Part shown: piece after piece, positions 34,771 to 43,737 of the stretch
Numbering within the stretch: position 1 is the first letter of the stretch
Layout: each line of letters begins with the position of its first letter
NCBI RefSeq assembly: GCF_016917355.1
Contig: NZ_CP070304.1
Coordinates: 1,922,001 to 1,986,000, forward strand
DNA length: 64,000 bases
Source: Glaciimonas sp. PAMC28666
GTDB taxonomy: Bacteria > Pseudomonadota > Gammaproteobacteria > Burkholderiales > Burkholderiaceae_D
Direction: 5' to 3'
The notes under the pieces: generated by a model
Told to the model about the DNA's origin: nothing
Databases searched by the model: none
What the model saw: only the letters and a program-made list of their open reading frames with translations
Program-made: the position numbers and the translations under genes

Positions 34771-34919
34771 AAACATGAGTATAGAGCATCATGGGGTGTT
34801 TTGGGAAGGCTTGAAGTATTTATCCCCACTAGCTTTATTAATTCTCGAAAATGTCTAATTAGACAGATAATTTCGCCCTAGGCGATCCTTGGGGAGCACT
34901 TTCCTTATTTTTTCCTTGG

Positions 34920-35153
34920 TTGACAAATTGCGAAGCCTACAAGAATGTCGTGAAACTGACCTTCGCCAAGGGCGCATCTCTAGAGGATCTAATGGGTCTG
35001 TTCAACGCAAGCCTCGACGGAAACGACCACCGCGCGATCGACATCCACGATGGAGAGGAAATTGACGAATCCGCCTTTAAGGCGCTTATTAATCCGGCGA
35101 GCGCCCTTAACAGTTCCAGCAAATTGAAATTGACGAAGAAAGCGAAGTCTTGA
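34920..35153 (+). pseudogene. Truncated DUF1801 (YdhG-like) protein
   Basis: The 77 codons match only the C-terminal half of DUF1801 proteins: EAYKNVVKLTFAKGASLEDLMGLFNASLDGNDHRAIDIHDGEEIDESAFKALI is the characteristic end of the family. The N-terminal half is absent; the frame opens with a TTG and no ribosome site. It is best read as a 5'-truncated remnant. Confidence 0.65.
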
Positions 35154-35283
35154 GGGATTGCAACTTTAACGGTGCGCACCTGCGCTATAGAAGCTTGCCA
35201 TGACAAGGAAAACCGCTAGTGAGACAAGGGCCGGAAGTGTCGATAAATAAATCCTTCGGCGCTCCCAACCATGTCCAGCATCA

Positions 35284-35607
35284 TCATTCCATGTACAGCG
35301 GATTAGGCGCTACATAAGCGACCACTTTATGGTTAAGCACAGAAGTTGTGCGGTTCAGGTCGAACGAAGAAATATCCGACGAGCCATCAAAATTCCATGC
35401 GAACGATTTATCACCCACCACAAATTTTACCGTCTCACCACCAGTGACATTGACGTATTTTGTGTCAGGTTTGATCACGATGACGCGGGTAGCTGCGGAG
35501 TCCGCTACTGGATCGCCCAGAAGAGTGATCTTGGTCAGGCCGCCGGCAAAGGCAGAAGCACTAACGGCTACTAAGGCTGCAACAGCGATCAAATGTTTGG
35601 TGTTCAT
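35284..35607 (-). CDS. CzcE-family periplasmic metal-binding protein
   Basis: A 107-aa protein with a signal peptide (to about residue 22, ASAFA). The CzcE signature follows: KPDTKYVNVTGGETVKFV, FAWNFDGSSDISSFDL and VVAYVAPNPLYM. CzcE proteins bind Cu/Zn/Cd in the periplasm of Cupriavidus and relatives. There is no czcCBA or other efflux gene next to it, so it is an orphan here. It ends the minus strand of a small accessory stretch. Confidence 0.82.
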   Translation of the reverse strand: MNTKHLIAVAALVAVSASAFAGGLTKITLLGDPVADSAATRVIVIKPDTKYVNVTGGETVKFVVGDKSFAWNFDGSSDISSFDLNRTTSVLNHKVVAYVAPNPLYME

Positions 35608-36135
35608 TTTTTTCTTTCTAGTGGGTTACTGATTTGTAACTAAGGTAGAAGTGGCTACCCAATGAAGCTATTTTAATACTTGCCTAGGCAATGATAAATA
35701 CCTAATAAATCAATGCACCATTTCTAAATTAGAAACAATCGTGTGCGATAAAGAGATCGGGCAGCGGTAAAGAGCATTGTCGCGAGGCCACGCTCCGCGA
35801 GCGCACAGGGCACACTAGCATCGTGACGGGGCTACAGATCAAAAACGAGGAGCTGGAACGAAGCAGGGAGAACGGCGCTACGGGCTGAAGAGGAGACAAG
35901 TTGCCACATTAAACCCGTTAAGAATCGCCCATGCTAATCTACGTTCATTTGATTTATCTAGTTTCCCCTTCAGGTGTAATCAGGCGTCTTTCCGATCGCA
36001 GCAGAACCAGTTTTGACCAGGCAACGCCTTTTCCAACCCGGTCTTTCACATGCCGTCGTGGCCGCATATTGTTGCCGATATTGGCAAACGTGGCGACGGA
36101 GTGATGCAAATCCATTCTATTGAAAGAAAAACCAA
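35608..36135. other. Gene-free stretch between the CzcE-like gene and modA
   Basis: No ORF with a family resemblance, repeat or terminator was found in these 528 bp. It serves as a divergent promoter region. No ModE-like operator was recognised. Confidence 0.45.
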
Positions 36136-36972
36136 TTGAACCATTTCACCTCGCTTGCAAGATACGTGATTATCCCTTTCGCCCTATACGCGGGCGTTGC
36201 AAATGCTGCATCGGAAGCACAAGCGCCGGTGAGTGTGTTTGCTGCCGGGAGCTTGACGGGTGCCATGACTGCGGTCGCCAAACTCTACTCTCAGCAGACA
36301 GGGCAGAAAATCGAAACGGTGTTTGGTCCTGCTGGCTTGTTGTTGAAGCGCATCGAGAATGGCGAGCCAGCGGATATTTTTGTATCTGCCAATATGGCGC
36401 ATCCACAGAAACTTGCGGACGATGGATTTGCCACGCAGCCTGTTGTTGTCGTGCGCAACAGGCTGTGCGCGACAGCGCTGCCGGAGTTCAAGCTGACCAC
36501 GGAAAATTTGTTGGACCGGTTGCTGGATACGCGCGTCGGGTTGGGCACCTCGACACCGAAGGCCGATCCCGGAGGCGATTATGCCTGGATGATGTTTGCG
36601 AAGGCGGAAAAAGGGCGTCCCGGCGCACAAGCCATTCTGGAAAAGAAGGCGCAGCAGCTGGTCGGCGGTACAAACAATCCGCCTGTCCCTAAAGGACAGG
36701 ATGCCGTGAAATATTTCTTCGCGCAAAAGAAAGTGGATATTTTCCTGGGGTATTGTAGTTCGCGTCAAACCACACCAGATCCCGATTTCACCTCTGTAGA
36801 GTTACCGGCAGCACTGTCCGTCACGGTTGATTACGGCTTATCCGTTGTAACGCGGGCGCCGAAATCTCATGACGCTGCGTATCGGTTTGCCCTGTTTCTT
36901 TTAAGCCCGCAAGCGCAAAAAATATTCGGTCAGTATCGATTTACAGCAGTGGCGATCACCTCAGCGAACTAG
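36136..36972 (+). CDS. modA: Molybdate-binding periplasmic protein ModA-like
   Basis: A 278-aa substrate-binding protein with a signal peptide (to about residue 24, AGVANA). The ModA signature is VFAAGSLTGAMTAVAKLY...FGPAGLLLKRIENGEPADIFVSANMAHPQKL, followed by the second-lobe segment DAAYRFALFLLSPQAQKIF. It starts with TTG after GAAAGAAAA. No modB or modC follows, so it is an orphan binding protein. A molybdopterin oxidoreductase lies 5 kb away. Some ModA-like proteins bind other oxyanions. Confidence 0.82.
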   Translation: MNHFTSLARYVIIPFALYAGVANAASEAQAPVSVFAAGSLTGAMTAVAKLYSQQTGQKIETVFGPAGLLLKRIENGEPADIFVSANMAHPQKLADDGFATQPVVVVRNRLCATALPEFKLTTENLLDRLLDTRVGLGTSTPKADPGGDYAWMMFAKAEKGRPGAQAILEKKAQQLVGGTNNPPVPKGQDAVKYFFAQKKVDIFLGYCSSRQTTPDPDFTSVELPAALSVTVDYGLSVVTRAPKSHDAAYRFALFLLSPQAQKIFGQYRFTAVAITSAN

Positions 36973-37294
36973 TACCCTCTATTATCTGAGTTTGCCCCAG
37001 CGGCCATTTATATTTAATGCTGACACTAGACCTCGACAAAATGGAATGGACTTCGTCCGAAGGCATTCCTTTCGCACCATAAGCACGATGTTAGGCCTCA
37101 CGTCCCTCATCAACGCTTGCGTGACGCTTGACTCGATCAGGCGCGAGACTATTATTATCTATACGAGCTTTCGCTTTTTGATCGAGCCTAAAGTAAACCG
37201 GCTCTTAACTTACTTACCGGAATCATTAATTGCTTAACTTAGCATCGAACTCAGATATGAGGTCTACCCGACTGCGAATCGAAAGGAAATGATC
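36973..37294. other. Gene-free stretch after modA
   Basis: A possible 81-codon frame at 36992-37237 has no family resemblance or clear ribosome site. No other structure was seen. Confidence 0.4.
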
Positions 37295-37744
37295 ATGCCA
37301 ACCAGAGGTACTATCCGACTTCACCGGGTGCTCCGTTCAAGTCCGGAACGCATCTATCAAGCATTTTTGAACGCTGATGCAATGACCAAGTGGCTTCCCC
37401 CATACGGTTTCATCTGCAAGGTTCATCATATGGATGCAAAAGTTGGCGGCGTTTATAAGATGTCGTTTACAAATTTTGCGACCGGCCAAGGCCATTCATT
37501 CAGCGGAGAGTATCGTGAATTGGTGCCGTTTGAAAAAATCCATTACACCGACAAATTCGATGATCCGAACCTTCCCGGAGAAATGCAAACTGTGGTGAGC
37601 CTGAAGCAAGTGCTGTGTGGAACCGAGATCAGTATTGTACAAGAGGGGTTGCCGGACGCCATTCCGCTTGAGATGTGCTATCTCGGATGGCAAGAGTCGC
37701 TCGCCCAACTTGCGACACTCGTTGAGGCAGAGATTTCAGAGTAA
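37295..37744 (+). CDS. SRPBCC (AHSA1-like) domain protein
   Basis: A 149-aa START-like fold protein of the AHSA1/SRPBCC group: IRLHRVLRSSPERIYQAFLNADAMTKWLPPYGF is the typical opening, followed by GGVYKMSFTNF and GEYRELVPFEKIHYTDKF and the C-terminal helix WQESLAQLATLVE. The ATG at 37295 fits the AAAGGAAA ribosome site better than the ATG at 37289. Such proteins bind hydrophobic ligands; the ligand here is unknown. Single gene. Confidence 0.85.
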   Translation: MPTRGTIRLHRVLRSSPERIYQAFLNADAMTKWLPPYGFICKVHHMDAKVGGVYKMSFTNFATGQGHSFSGEYRELVPFEKIHYTDKFDDPNLPGEMQTVVSLKQVLCGTEISIVQEGLPDAIPLEMCYLGWQESLAQLATLVEAEISE

Positions 37745-37874
37745 CCAGATAGTCGCGTTAGGACTCTCTTAACGTAGCGCTGTCCTGATATCCGGCACAC
37801 AGTTGGCGACCTATCCACGCAACAAATGCCCGCGGCAGAGAATTGCACACTCTACAATTGCGCGGGCTACTTTC

Positions 37875-39299
37875 TTAGGTTAGTGCTTTTAATTCCTGGG
37901 GCGTCTGTGGGAAATACAGGCTGAACCGGACCAGTCCCGCCGCGGAACAACTTACTTCGGCGCTGCCGCCGTGCACCAACATGATGGCCCGCACTATTGC
38001 CAACCCCAAACCATTTGATTCCGTGAATTCACTGCGCGACTTATCGCCGCGGTAGAAGCGGTCGAACAAGCGGTCGAGTTGCTCTTGCGGGATCGGATCG
38101 CCCTGATTTTCCACTTCAATACAGGTGCCCTGCGCCTGTGGCTTGCCGCTTAATCGTACAGTGCTTCCAGGCAGCGCATAGCGCACTGCGTTCACCGCCA
38201 GATTGCTGACGGCGCGACGCCACATCACCGAATTGACTTGCAGCTCGCCGCTGGCATCTACCACCAGCTTGATGTCGCGCTCTTCGGCCATACCTTCAAA
38301 ATACTCGGCGATCTTGTGCAACTCAACGGCCAGCACCAACGGCGTTTTTTCGACCGAGAGACCTGCATGGTCGGCATGCGCCAGGAACAGGATGTCTTCC
38401 ACGATACGGCTGAGGCGTTCAAGTTCTTCCAGATTGGATTCCAACACCTGCTGATATTCACCGGCATTGCGTACCTTGTTCAGCGTTACCTGAGTTTGTC
38501 CCATCATGGCACCGATGGGGGTACGGATCTCGTGCGCGAGGTCGGCAGAAAACTGCGACAGGTGTTCATAGCCGTCAGAGAGTCGGTCCAGCATGGCATT
38601 GAAAGATGCCGCGAGCCGCCGCAATTCTTGCGGCGCGTCTTCTTCGCGCAGGCGTATCGCGATATTGGTCGGACTGACTTCGGCGGCGCGCTCGGCCATC
38701 GCAATCAACGGTCGGAAGCCGCGCTTCAGTATCAGAAAACCGAGCAGCGCTGCCAGCAGCACCGATATTGCAGCGGCACCGATCACTTGCCAATAATATT
38801 TGGATAGAAGTTGCGATTCCTGCGTCATCACATGGGCCCCCACGATCACTACTTTGGAGCCATCACTCCCCACTTGTGCCTCGGCCGAGATCCAGCGCAC
38901 ACGCACACCATCGGCGCGCTCTCCTCTTTGCAATGTCGCCAACGTTAAGGGCTGATTCAACCCCACCGGCATCATCGGTGGTGGCGTCATATTATCCGGA
39001 TTGACGCGTATGAACGGTGCCTGCCCCGGGTAAGCGAACATCAGTACATCTTGCTCGCTGCCCAGCATGGACTCAAATAATGTCGGCCGATTTTCCATCT
39101 GCTTGACGTTGTAGAGATCGTGCAGCAGCGTGCGGAAATGCGCGACCCTGCCGATCAGCGAATAATCGGCACGGGATTCCAGCGCCTGCCGGGTCGACGT
39201 GTACAAGTACATACCGAGACTGGTAACGATGGCGCAGGCAATCAGCGCGAACAGAAAGGAGACGCGTACAGTCAGTGAGCGGGTACGCCAGAGATTCAT
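37875..39299 (-). CDS. Heavy-metal-type sensor histidine kinase (CusS/CzcS-like)
   Basis: A 474-aa sensor kinase. Membrane helices near residues 8-30 and 166-187 bracket a periplasmic sensor domain of about 135 residues. A HAMP linker follows. The dimerisation helix has the phosphorylated histidine in [11 protein letters not shown]. The ATPase has N-box [14 protein letters not shown]-box and [11 protein letters not shown]. Family is the IrlB/CusS type for copper or oxidative/metal stress. Its ATG overlaps the regulator stop (39296-39299), so both are co-translated. Confidence 0.9.
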   Translation of the reverse strand: MNLWRTRSLTVRVSFLFALIACAIVTSLGMYLYTSTRQALESRADYSLIGRVAHFRTLLHDLYNVKQMENRPTLFESMLGSEQDVLMFAYPGQAPFIRVNPDNMTPPPMMPVGLNQPLTLATLQRGERADGVRVRWISAEAQVGSDGSKVVIVGAHVMTQESQLLSKYYWQVIGAAAISVLLAALLGFLILKRGFRPLIAMAERAAEVSPTNIAIRLREEDAPQELRRLAASFNAMLDRLSDGYEHLSQFSADLAHEIRTPIGAMMGQTQVTLNKVRNAGEYQQVLESNLEELERLSRIVEDILFLAHADHAGLSVEKTPLVLAVELHKIAEYFEGMAEERDIKLVVDASGELQVNSVMWRRAVSNLAVNAVRYALPGSTVRLSGKPQAQGTCIEVENQGDPIPQEQLDRLFDRFYRGDKSRSEFTESNGLGLAIVRAIMLVHGGSAEVSCSAAGLVRFSLYFPQTPQELKALT

Positions 39300-39976
39300 G
39301 GATTTTCAGAAAACATATAACCGATACTACGCACCGTGTGGATCAGTTTTTGTTCAAAAGGATTGTCAATTTTTGCGCGCAAGCGCTTGATGGCGACGTC
39401 AACCACATTGGTGTCGCTGTCGAAATTCATGTCCCAGACTTCGGAAGCGATGATGGTGCGCGACAAGGCTTCATCCTGACGTTTAACCAGCAGATGCAGT
39501 AATAAGAATTCCTTGTTGGTGAGGACGATATCGATGCCCTGACGCGTGACTTTTCGGCGCAACAGATCAAGCTGCAGATCGGCCACTTGAAAGAAATCCA
39601 GCGCATGCACCTCCCGCATTACGCCGCGGCGCAGCAGTGTGCGAATCCGCAGCAGCAATTCAGTAAACGAAAACGGCTTGACCAGATAATCGTCGGCACC
39701 TAGCTCTAGACCGTGTATGCGGTCATTCACATGGTCGCGCGCGGTCAGGAAAATGACCGGCAGATCGCGGCGGGCGCGGATCGCACTCATGATCGTCCAG
39801 CCGTCGGTGCCGGGTAACATGACGTCCAGCACTACCAAGTCGTAGGAATTCTCCAGCGCCATGTGCAAACCGTCGCTGCCGTTGCGAACCAGATCGACCG
39901 CATAACCTGATTCGCGCAGACCTTTCTTGAGATATGCCCCGGTTTTTGGGTCGTCTTCGATGACGAGGATAGACAT
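39296..39976 (-). CDS. OmpR-type response regulator (CusR/HprR-like)
   Basis: A 226-aa response regulator from the ATG at 39976 (AAGGA ribosome site); the frame extends to 40048 but through the promoter palindrome. The receiver domain has acidic pocket IEDDPKTG, phospho-Asp in LDVMLPG and the switch Lys in DYLVKPFSF. The winged-helix DNA-binding domain occupies about 130-226. Sequence type is heavy-metal response regulator. A CusR-type palindrome lies 51 bp upstream of the start, between it and the divergent gene at 40115. Confidence 0.9.
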   Translation of the reverse strand: MSILVIEDDPKTGAYLKKGLRESGYAVDLVRNGSDGLHMALENSYDLVVLDVMLPGTDGWTIMSAIRARRDLPVIFLTARDHVNDRIHGLELGADDYLVKPFSFTELLLRIRTLLRRGVMREVHALDFFQVADLQLDLLRRKVTRQGIDIVLTNKEFLLLHLLVKRQDEALSRTIIASEVWDMNFDSDTNVVDVAIKRLRAKIDNPFEQKLIHTVRSIGYMFSENP

Positions 39977-40027
39977 GCTCATTCCTTGATGGTGATGGCA
40001 CATTCTATCAATTCCCGCGTCGGGAAT

Positions 40028-40045
40028 AATGACAATATTGTCATT
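40028..40045. promoter_or_regulatory. CusR/HprR-type operator in the divergent promoter region
   Basis: Perfect 18-bp palindrome AATGACAATATTGTCATT, matching the E. coli CusR box core (AAAATGACAA-NN-TTGTCATTTT). It is centred between the response-regulator start (39976) and the DUF5666 gene start (40115), and could control both directions. Confidence 0.8.
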
Positions 40046-40114
40046 CAACTGTCACCGATAAGACACGCGAGCACGCCTACTATAGAGTTCCCTGCAACCA
40101 CTTAGACAACTTCC

Positions 40115-40744
40115 ATGACAACTGCACAATTCTTACGTCGGCTGGTTCCCGCTCTGGCCGCATCGACTCTCCTCGCCTATGGCAGCGTTGCCATCGCCCA
40201 GACTGCCGCTCCGACCGCACCAATGCGGGTTCGCGCGACAATCGAAAAAGTCACCGCCGACACTCTCGAAGTCAAGACCAAAGCTGGCAAGAAACTGACC
40301 TTGAAACTGTCGCCTGACCTGGCGGTGATGTCGGTCAGCCATGCCGCCATTACGGATATCAAGTCAGACAGTTTCATCGGCAGCGCCGCCATTCCACTGC
40401 CTGATGGCACCCTCAAAGCGCTGGAAGTAACCGTGTTCCCGGCCGGCATGAAGTCGGGCGAAGGTCATTACGCCTGGGATCTGGGTAAGAAAAGCACCAT
40501 GACCAACGGTACTGTCGGCGACGTGGTCGTCACCAGTGGCCGCACCATCACCGTTAAATATCCAGATGGCGAAAAGAAAATTGTGGTGCCGGCCGATGTC
40601 CCTATCGTTAGCCTCAACAAAGCTGACCGCAGCTTGCTGGTCGCTGGCGCCCATGGCGTGTTCGTGGTCACTAAAGCCCCCGATGGCAGCGAGGTGGTGG
40701 GTCGTGCCCTGGTTGGCATCAACGGCGTAGTACCGCCGATGTAA
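40115..40744 (+). CDS. Periplasmic DUF5666-like protein
   Basis: A 209-aa exported protein. The signal peptide runs to about residue 28 (SVAIA). Two repeated small beta domains follow: MRVRATIEKVTADTLEVKTKAGKKLTLKL and TNGTVGDVVVTSGRTITVKYPDGEKKIVVP, the pattern of DUF5666. It is the first gene divergent from the two-component system and is followed after 62 nt by a cytochrome b and a molybdoenzyme. It may be a metal or redox-responsive partner; the function is unknown. Confidence 0.75.
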   Translation: MTTAQFLRRLVPALAASTLLAYGSVAIAQTAAPTAPMRVRATIEKVTADTLEVKTKAGKKLTLKLSPDLAVMSVSHAAITDIKSDSFIGSAAIPLPDGTLKALEVTVFPAGMKSGEGHYAWDLGKKSTMTNGTVGDVVVTSGRTITVKYPDGEKKIVVPADVPIVSLNKADRSLLVAGAHGVFVVTKAPDGSEVVGRALVGINGVVPPM

Positions 40745-40806
40745 TGCTTTATAGCGGGTAGCCGAGAAGCCAGGTTGCCCGCAACGATTCTAACTAAGGT
40801 GTATTC

Positions 40807-41457
40807 ATGGCGACTGCCGATAAACCTCACCGCATCATTCATCCGTTGCTGGTGCGCGTAGCGCATTGGATCAACGCCTTCGCAATCGTCTGCATGGTAA
40901 TGAGCGGCTGGGCGATCTACAACGCCTCGCCGCTATTCAGTTTCGATTTTCCGCATTGGGCCACGCTCGGCGGCTGGCTGGGCGGCGCAATCGCCTGGCA
41001 TCTAGCGGCTATGTGGCTCTTGGTTGTGAATGGCTTGATCTATATTGGCTACGGCCTTCTGGCTGGCCATTTCCGCCGCCATTTTCTGCCGCTGCGTTTG
41101 CGCTCTCTGCTGCGTGATGTGAAAGATGCTTTCACTTTTAAGCTGGCGCACACGCCGGGCATCTATAACGCCGTGCAACGCCTGATGTACATCGTCGTCT
41201 TGTTGCTTTGTGGGCTGGTGGTAGCGTCCGGTCTGTCGATCTGGAAACCGGTGCAGCTGGATAGTCTGGTCGACCTGTTTGGCGGCTACGACGTTGCGCG
41301 CCGCGTGCACTTTGTAGCAATGGCCGGTATCGTCGCCTTCGTGGTGATCCATCTGGCATTAGTGCTGATCGTGCCGAGCACGCTGTTGCCGATGCTGACC
41401 GGACGGGCCCCCCGCGATGCGGGTAAGAAACTGACAAAGCAGGAGCAGCAAGTATGA
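40807..41457 (+). CDS. Cytochrome b561-type di-heme membrane protein
   Basis: A 216-aa integral membrane cytochrome of the Ni,Fe-hydrogenase/thiosulfate-reductase b-type family. Four helices (about 17-40, 55-80, 118-140, 165-190) carry the heme-binding histidines in LLVRVAHWINA, AWHLAAMWL and VHFVAMAGIVAFVVIHL. It should pass electrons between the quinone pool and a periplasmic partner, here the molybdopterin protein encoded next, whose start overlaps its stop (41454-41457). It differs from the YedZ/MsrQ family usually paired with MsrP. Confidence 0.88.
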   Translation: MATADKPHRIIHPLLVRVAHWINAFAIVCMVMSGWAIYNASPLFSFDFPHWATLGGWLGGAIAWHLAAMWLLVVNGLIYIGYGLLAGHFRRHFLPLRLRSLLRDVKDAFTFKLAHTPGIYNAVQRLMYIVVLLLCGLVVASGLSIWKPVQLDSLVDLFGGYDVARRVHFVAMAGIVAFVVIHLALVLIVPSTLLPMLTGRAPRDAGKKLTKQEQQV

Positions 41458-42212
41458 GCGAGAAGAAACCCCCAACGCCGAAAAACAGTGAACTACAACC
41501 AGAACTTGTGCAACTGCAGCGCCGTCTGTTCCTGCGCTCGGGGCTGTCATTGGGTGCGTTGTCGCTGCTGAGCGGCTGCAATCTGCAGGACGGTGATCAG
41601 GTCGACAAGGTATTGTGGGCAATGTCACGCTGGAATGATCGTGTGCAAAGCTTGATATTTCGCCCCAATCATCTGGCGCCGACCTATCCGGCCAGCATGA
41701 TCACCAAACCATTTCCATTCAACGCCTTTTATGACGCAGAATCGGCACCGGAAATCGACGGTGCGACCTATACACTGGAAGTCTCAGGGTTGGTGCGTGA
41801 TAAGCGTAGCTGGACCCTGGCGCAATTAAGGGCCTTGCCACAGGCATCACAGATCACGCGCCATATCTGCATCGAGGGATGGAGCGCCATCGGTCAGTGG
41901 GGAGGCGTGCCGTTTCGCACTTTCCTGGCGCATATCGGCGCTGATACGACGGCAAAGTATGTCGGCTTCAAATGCGCTGACCGCTACTACTCCAGCATCG
42001 ATATGGCAACCGCGCTGCATCCGCAAACTCTGCTGGCATTAGATTTCGGCACTTCGCCGTTACCAACCGAGTATGGCTATCCGTTGAAACTACGGGTGCC
42101 GACCAAGCTCGGCTTTAAGAATCCCAAGCACATTGCAGCGATCTTCGTCACCAATGAAAATCCCGGTGGGTATTGGGAAGATCAGGGGTATAACTGGTTC
42201 AGTGGTTCTTAG
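41454..42212 (+). CDS. Tat-exported molybdopterin oxidoreductase (sulfite-oxidase fold)
   Basis: A 252-aa MsrP/YedY-like enzyme. The N-terminus has a Tat-type QRRLFLRSG (Arg23-Arg24) and a lipobox LLSGC with Cys42. The Moco ligand is Cys139 in RHICIEGWSAIGQWGG. The end YPLKLRVPTKLGFKNPKHI is typical of the sulfite-oxidase molybdopterin domain. Being lipid-anchored in the periplasm with its own cytochrome b suggests a methionine-sulfoxide or related reductase. The substrate is inference. Confidence 0.88.
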   Translation: MSEKKPPTPKNSELQPELVQLQRRLFLRSGLSLGALSLLSGCNLQDGDQVDKVLWAMSRWNDRVQSLIFRPNHLAPTYPASMITKPFPFNAFYDAESAPEIDGATYTLEVSGLVRDKRSWTLAQLRALPQASQITRHICIEGWSAIGQWGGVPFRTFLAHIGADTTAKYVGFKCADRYYSSIDMATALHPQTLLALDFGTSPLPTEYGYPLKLRVPTKLGFKNPKHIAAIFVTNENPGGYWEDQGYNWFSGS

Positions 42213-42253
42213 CACCTGCATTTGAAAGCCGTACAAAACCAGCGTGACTTACC

Positions 42254-43129
42254 CTAGGAGGAAGAGGCCAGCTTGTCTTGCGTCTTTAAGTCGAAATCGC
42301 TAGCGTCGTGACGCTCAAGCAATTGGCCGGATGGTTCGCCCCATGCACGGTTAACCTGGCGTCCGCGCACCACGGCTGGACGCAAAGCAATCTCGTCGGC
42401 CCAGCGCAACACATGCTTGTACTCATGCACGCTGAGGAACTCCCCTGCCTCGTAAAGCTGGCCTTTGACCAGCGCGCCGTACCAGGGCCATACCGCCATA
42501 TCAGCGATAGTATAGTCGTCGCCCGCAACGAAGTGGTGCTCTGATAGCTGGCGGTCCAACACATCAAGCTGGCGCTTGACCTCCATCGCGTAGCGGTTGA
42601 TTGGGTACTCGAACTTCTCCGGTGCATAGGCATAGAAATGGCCAAAGCCTCCGCCCAAAAAAGGCGCACTGCCCATCTGCCAGAATAGCCAGGACAAGCA
42701 TTCGGCACGCGCCGCGCCACTGTCGGGCAGGAAGGCTCCAAACTTCTCAGCCAGATATTGCAGAATAGCGCCGGACTCGAACACGCGCACCGGTGTTTCG
42801 CCACTAAGATCCACCAGCGCCGGGATCTTCGAATTGGGGTTGGCCCCAACAAATCCACTCCCGAACTGATCGCCATCGTTGATACGAATCAGCCACGCGT
42901 CGTACTCGGCACCGCTGTGGCCCAACGCCAGCAACTCTTCAAGCATGATCGTCACCTTGACGCCATTGGGTGTGGCGAGCGAATAAAGCTGCAACGGGTG
43001 TTGCCCCACCGGCAGATCCTTATCATGCGTGGGACCGGCAACTGGCCGGTTGATGCTGGCAAACTTGCCGCCGCTTTCTTGATCCCAGGACCAGACCTTG
43101 GGTGGGGTGAACGAATTTACGCTGCTCAT
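42254..43129 (-). CDS. yghU: Glutathione S-transferase YghU-type (disulfide-bond oxidoreductase)
   Basis: A 291-aa Nu-class GST. From the ATG at 43129 (GGAG 8 nt upstream) it reads MSSVNSFTPPKVWSWDQESGG, followed by HPLQLYSLATPNGVKVTIMLEELL, GDQFGSGFVGANPNSKIPAL and FESGAILQYLAEKFG, nearly colinear with E. coli YghU. The C-terminal helical domain ends with LERHDASDFDLKTQDK. The frame extends 40 codons upstream to 43249, but those residues lack any GST similarity. It reduces organic disulfides/peroxides with two glutathiones. Confidence 0.9.
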   Translation of the reverse strand: MSSVNSFTPPKVWSWDQESGGKFASINRPVAGPTHDKDLPVGQHPLQLYSLATPNGVKVTIMLEELLALGHSGAEYDAWLIRINDGDQFGSGFVGANPNSKIPALVDLSGETPVRVFESGAILQYLAEKFGAFLPDSGAARAECLSWLFWQMGSAPFLGGGFGHFYAYAPEKFEYPINRYAMEVKRQLDVLDRQLSEHHFVAGDDYTIADMAVWPWYGALVKGQLYEAGEFLSVHEYKHVLRWADEIALRPAVVRGRQVNRAWGEPSGQLLERHDASDFDLKTQDKLASSS

Positions 43130-43737
43130 TGGGTGGTCTCCATTAACGTCGCGCAGTTTCCGGCGCAGAATATTGGTTAGTGTACCCGGTAAATGAAGGT
43201 CCCCTTCCGGTGCGGTTAATTTGTCGAGCTGTGCCTGGCTGAGCGTCATTTGAGCAATTCACCCACCAGGCCTGTCGCAAACCGACCATTGTTAGTTGAA
43301 CAATCCGCGCGTATTTATAACAGGGAGCGGCCGAATCAAACCTAATAATACAAGACGCCCGATAAAATTCATCAGGCGTCTTTAGCGGCTATCTGATCAG
43401 AAAATTGGCGTACCGACAACTGTTACCGCGCATTTGCGCTGATCGTCGACGCTTTGCGCTATCGACGTTAAGCTGGTGAGATGTGCTCTGGAATCCAAGG
43501 TTGTGAAGACCGTGCGCAAAAACATTATAGAATAGCAACGCACGTAATTTGATCACTAAAAAATGCCTATCTGGCTTCTCAGGGAGGATTAGCGTGCGAC
43601 CCTAGCAAACTTTTTGATCCCTAGGTCAAATTATTCAAGCCGCTCACGCCCCACCAGGTATTGCAAGAAGTCCCATTGAATTTGTTTAAACTGCAAAGTT
43701 CAAAAGGCGATACATCAATTTAAAGACAGGAGGCGCC
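43130..43737. other. Divergent spacer between the GST and LysR genes
   Basis: A 608-bp gap. It contains a hairpin AAGACGCC/GGCGTCTT (43352-43382) followed by TTT, which may be a weak terminator or a decayed end of a lost gene. The 5' part (43130-43249) is an open reading extension of the GST frame. No other feature seen. Confidence 0.4.

Noticed and set aside
34687-34881. 64-codon plus ORF
   Set aside because: It runs across the structured element copy B, and the matching frame is not open in copy A.
36992-37237. 81-codon plus ORF after modA
   Set aside because: No ribosome site or family pattern.
43130-43249. N-terminal extension of the GST
   Set aside because: The internal ATG at 43129 has a ribosome site and matches the YghU start; the extension has no GST similarity.
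43352-43382. Terminator hairpin
   Set aside because: Stem is good but only three T follow and no gene ends nearby; left as part of the spacer.
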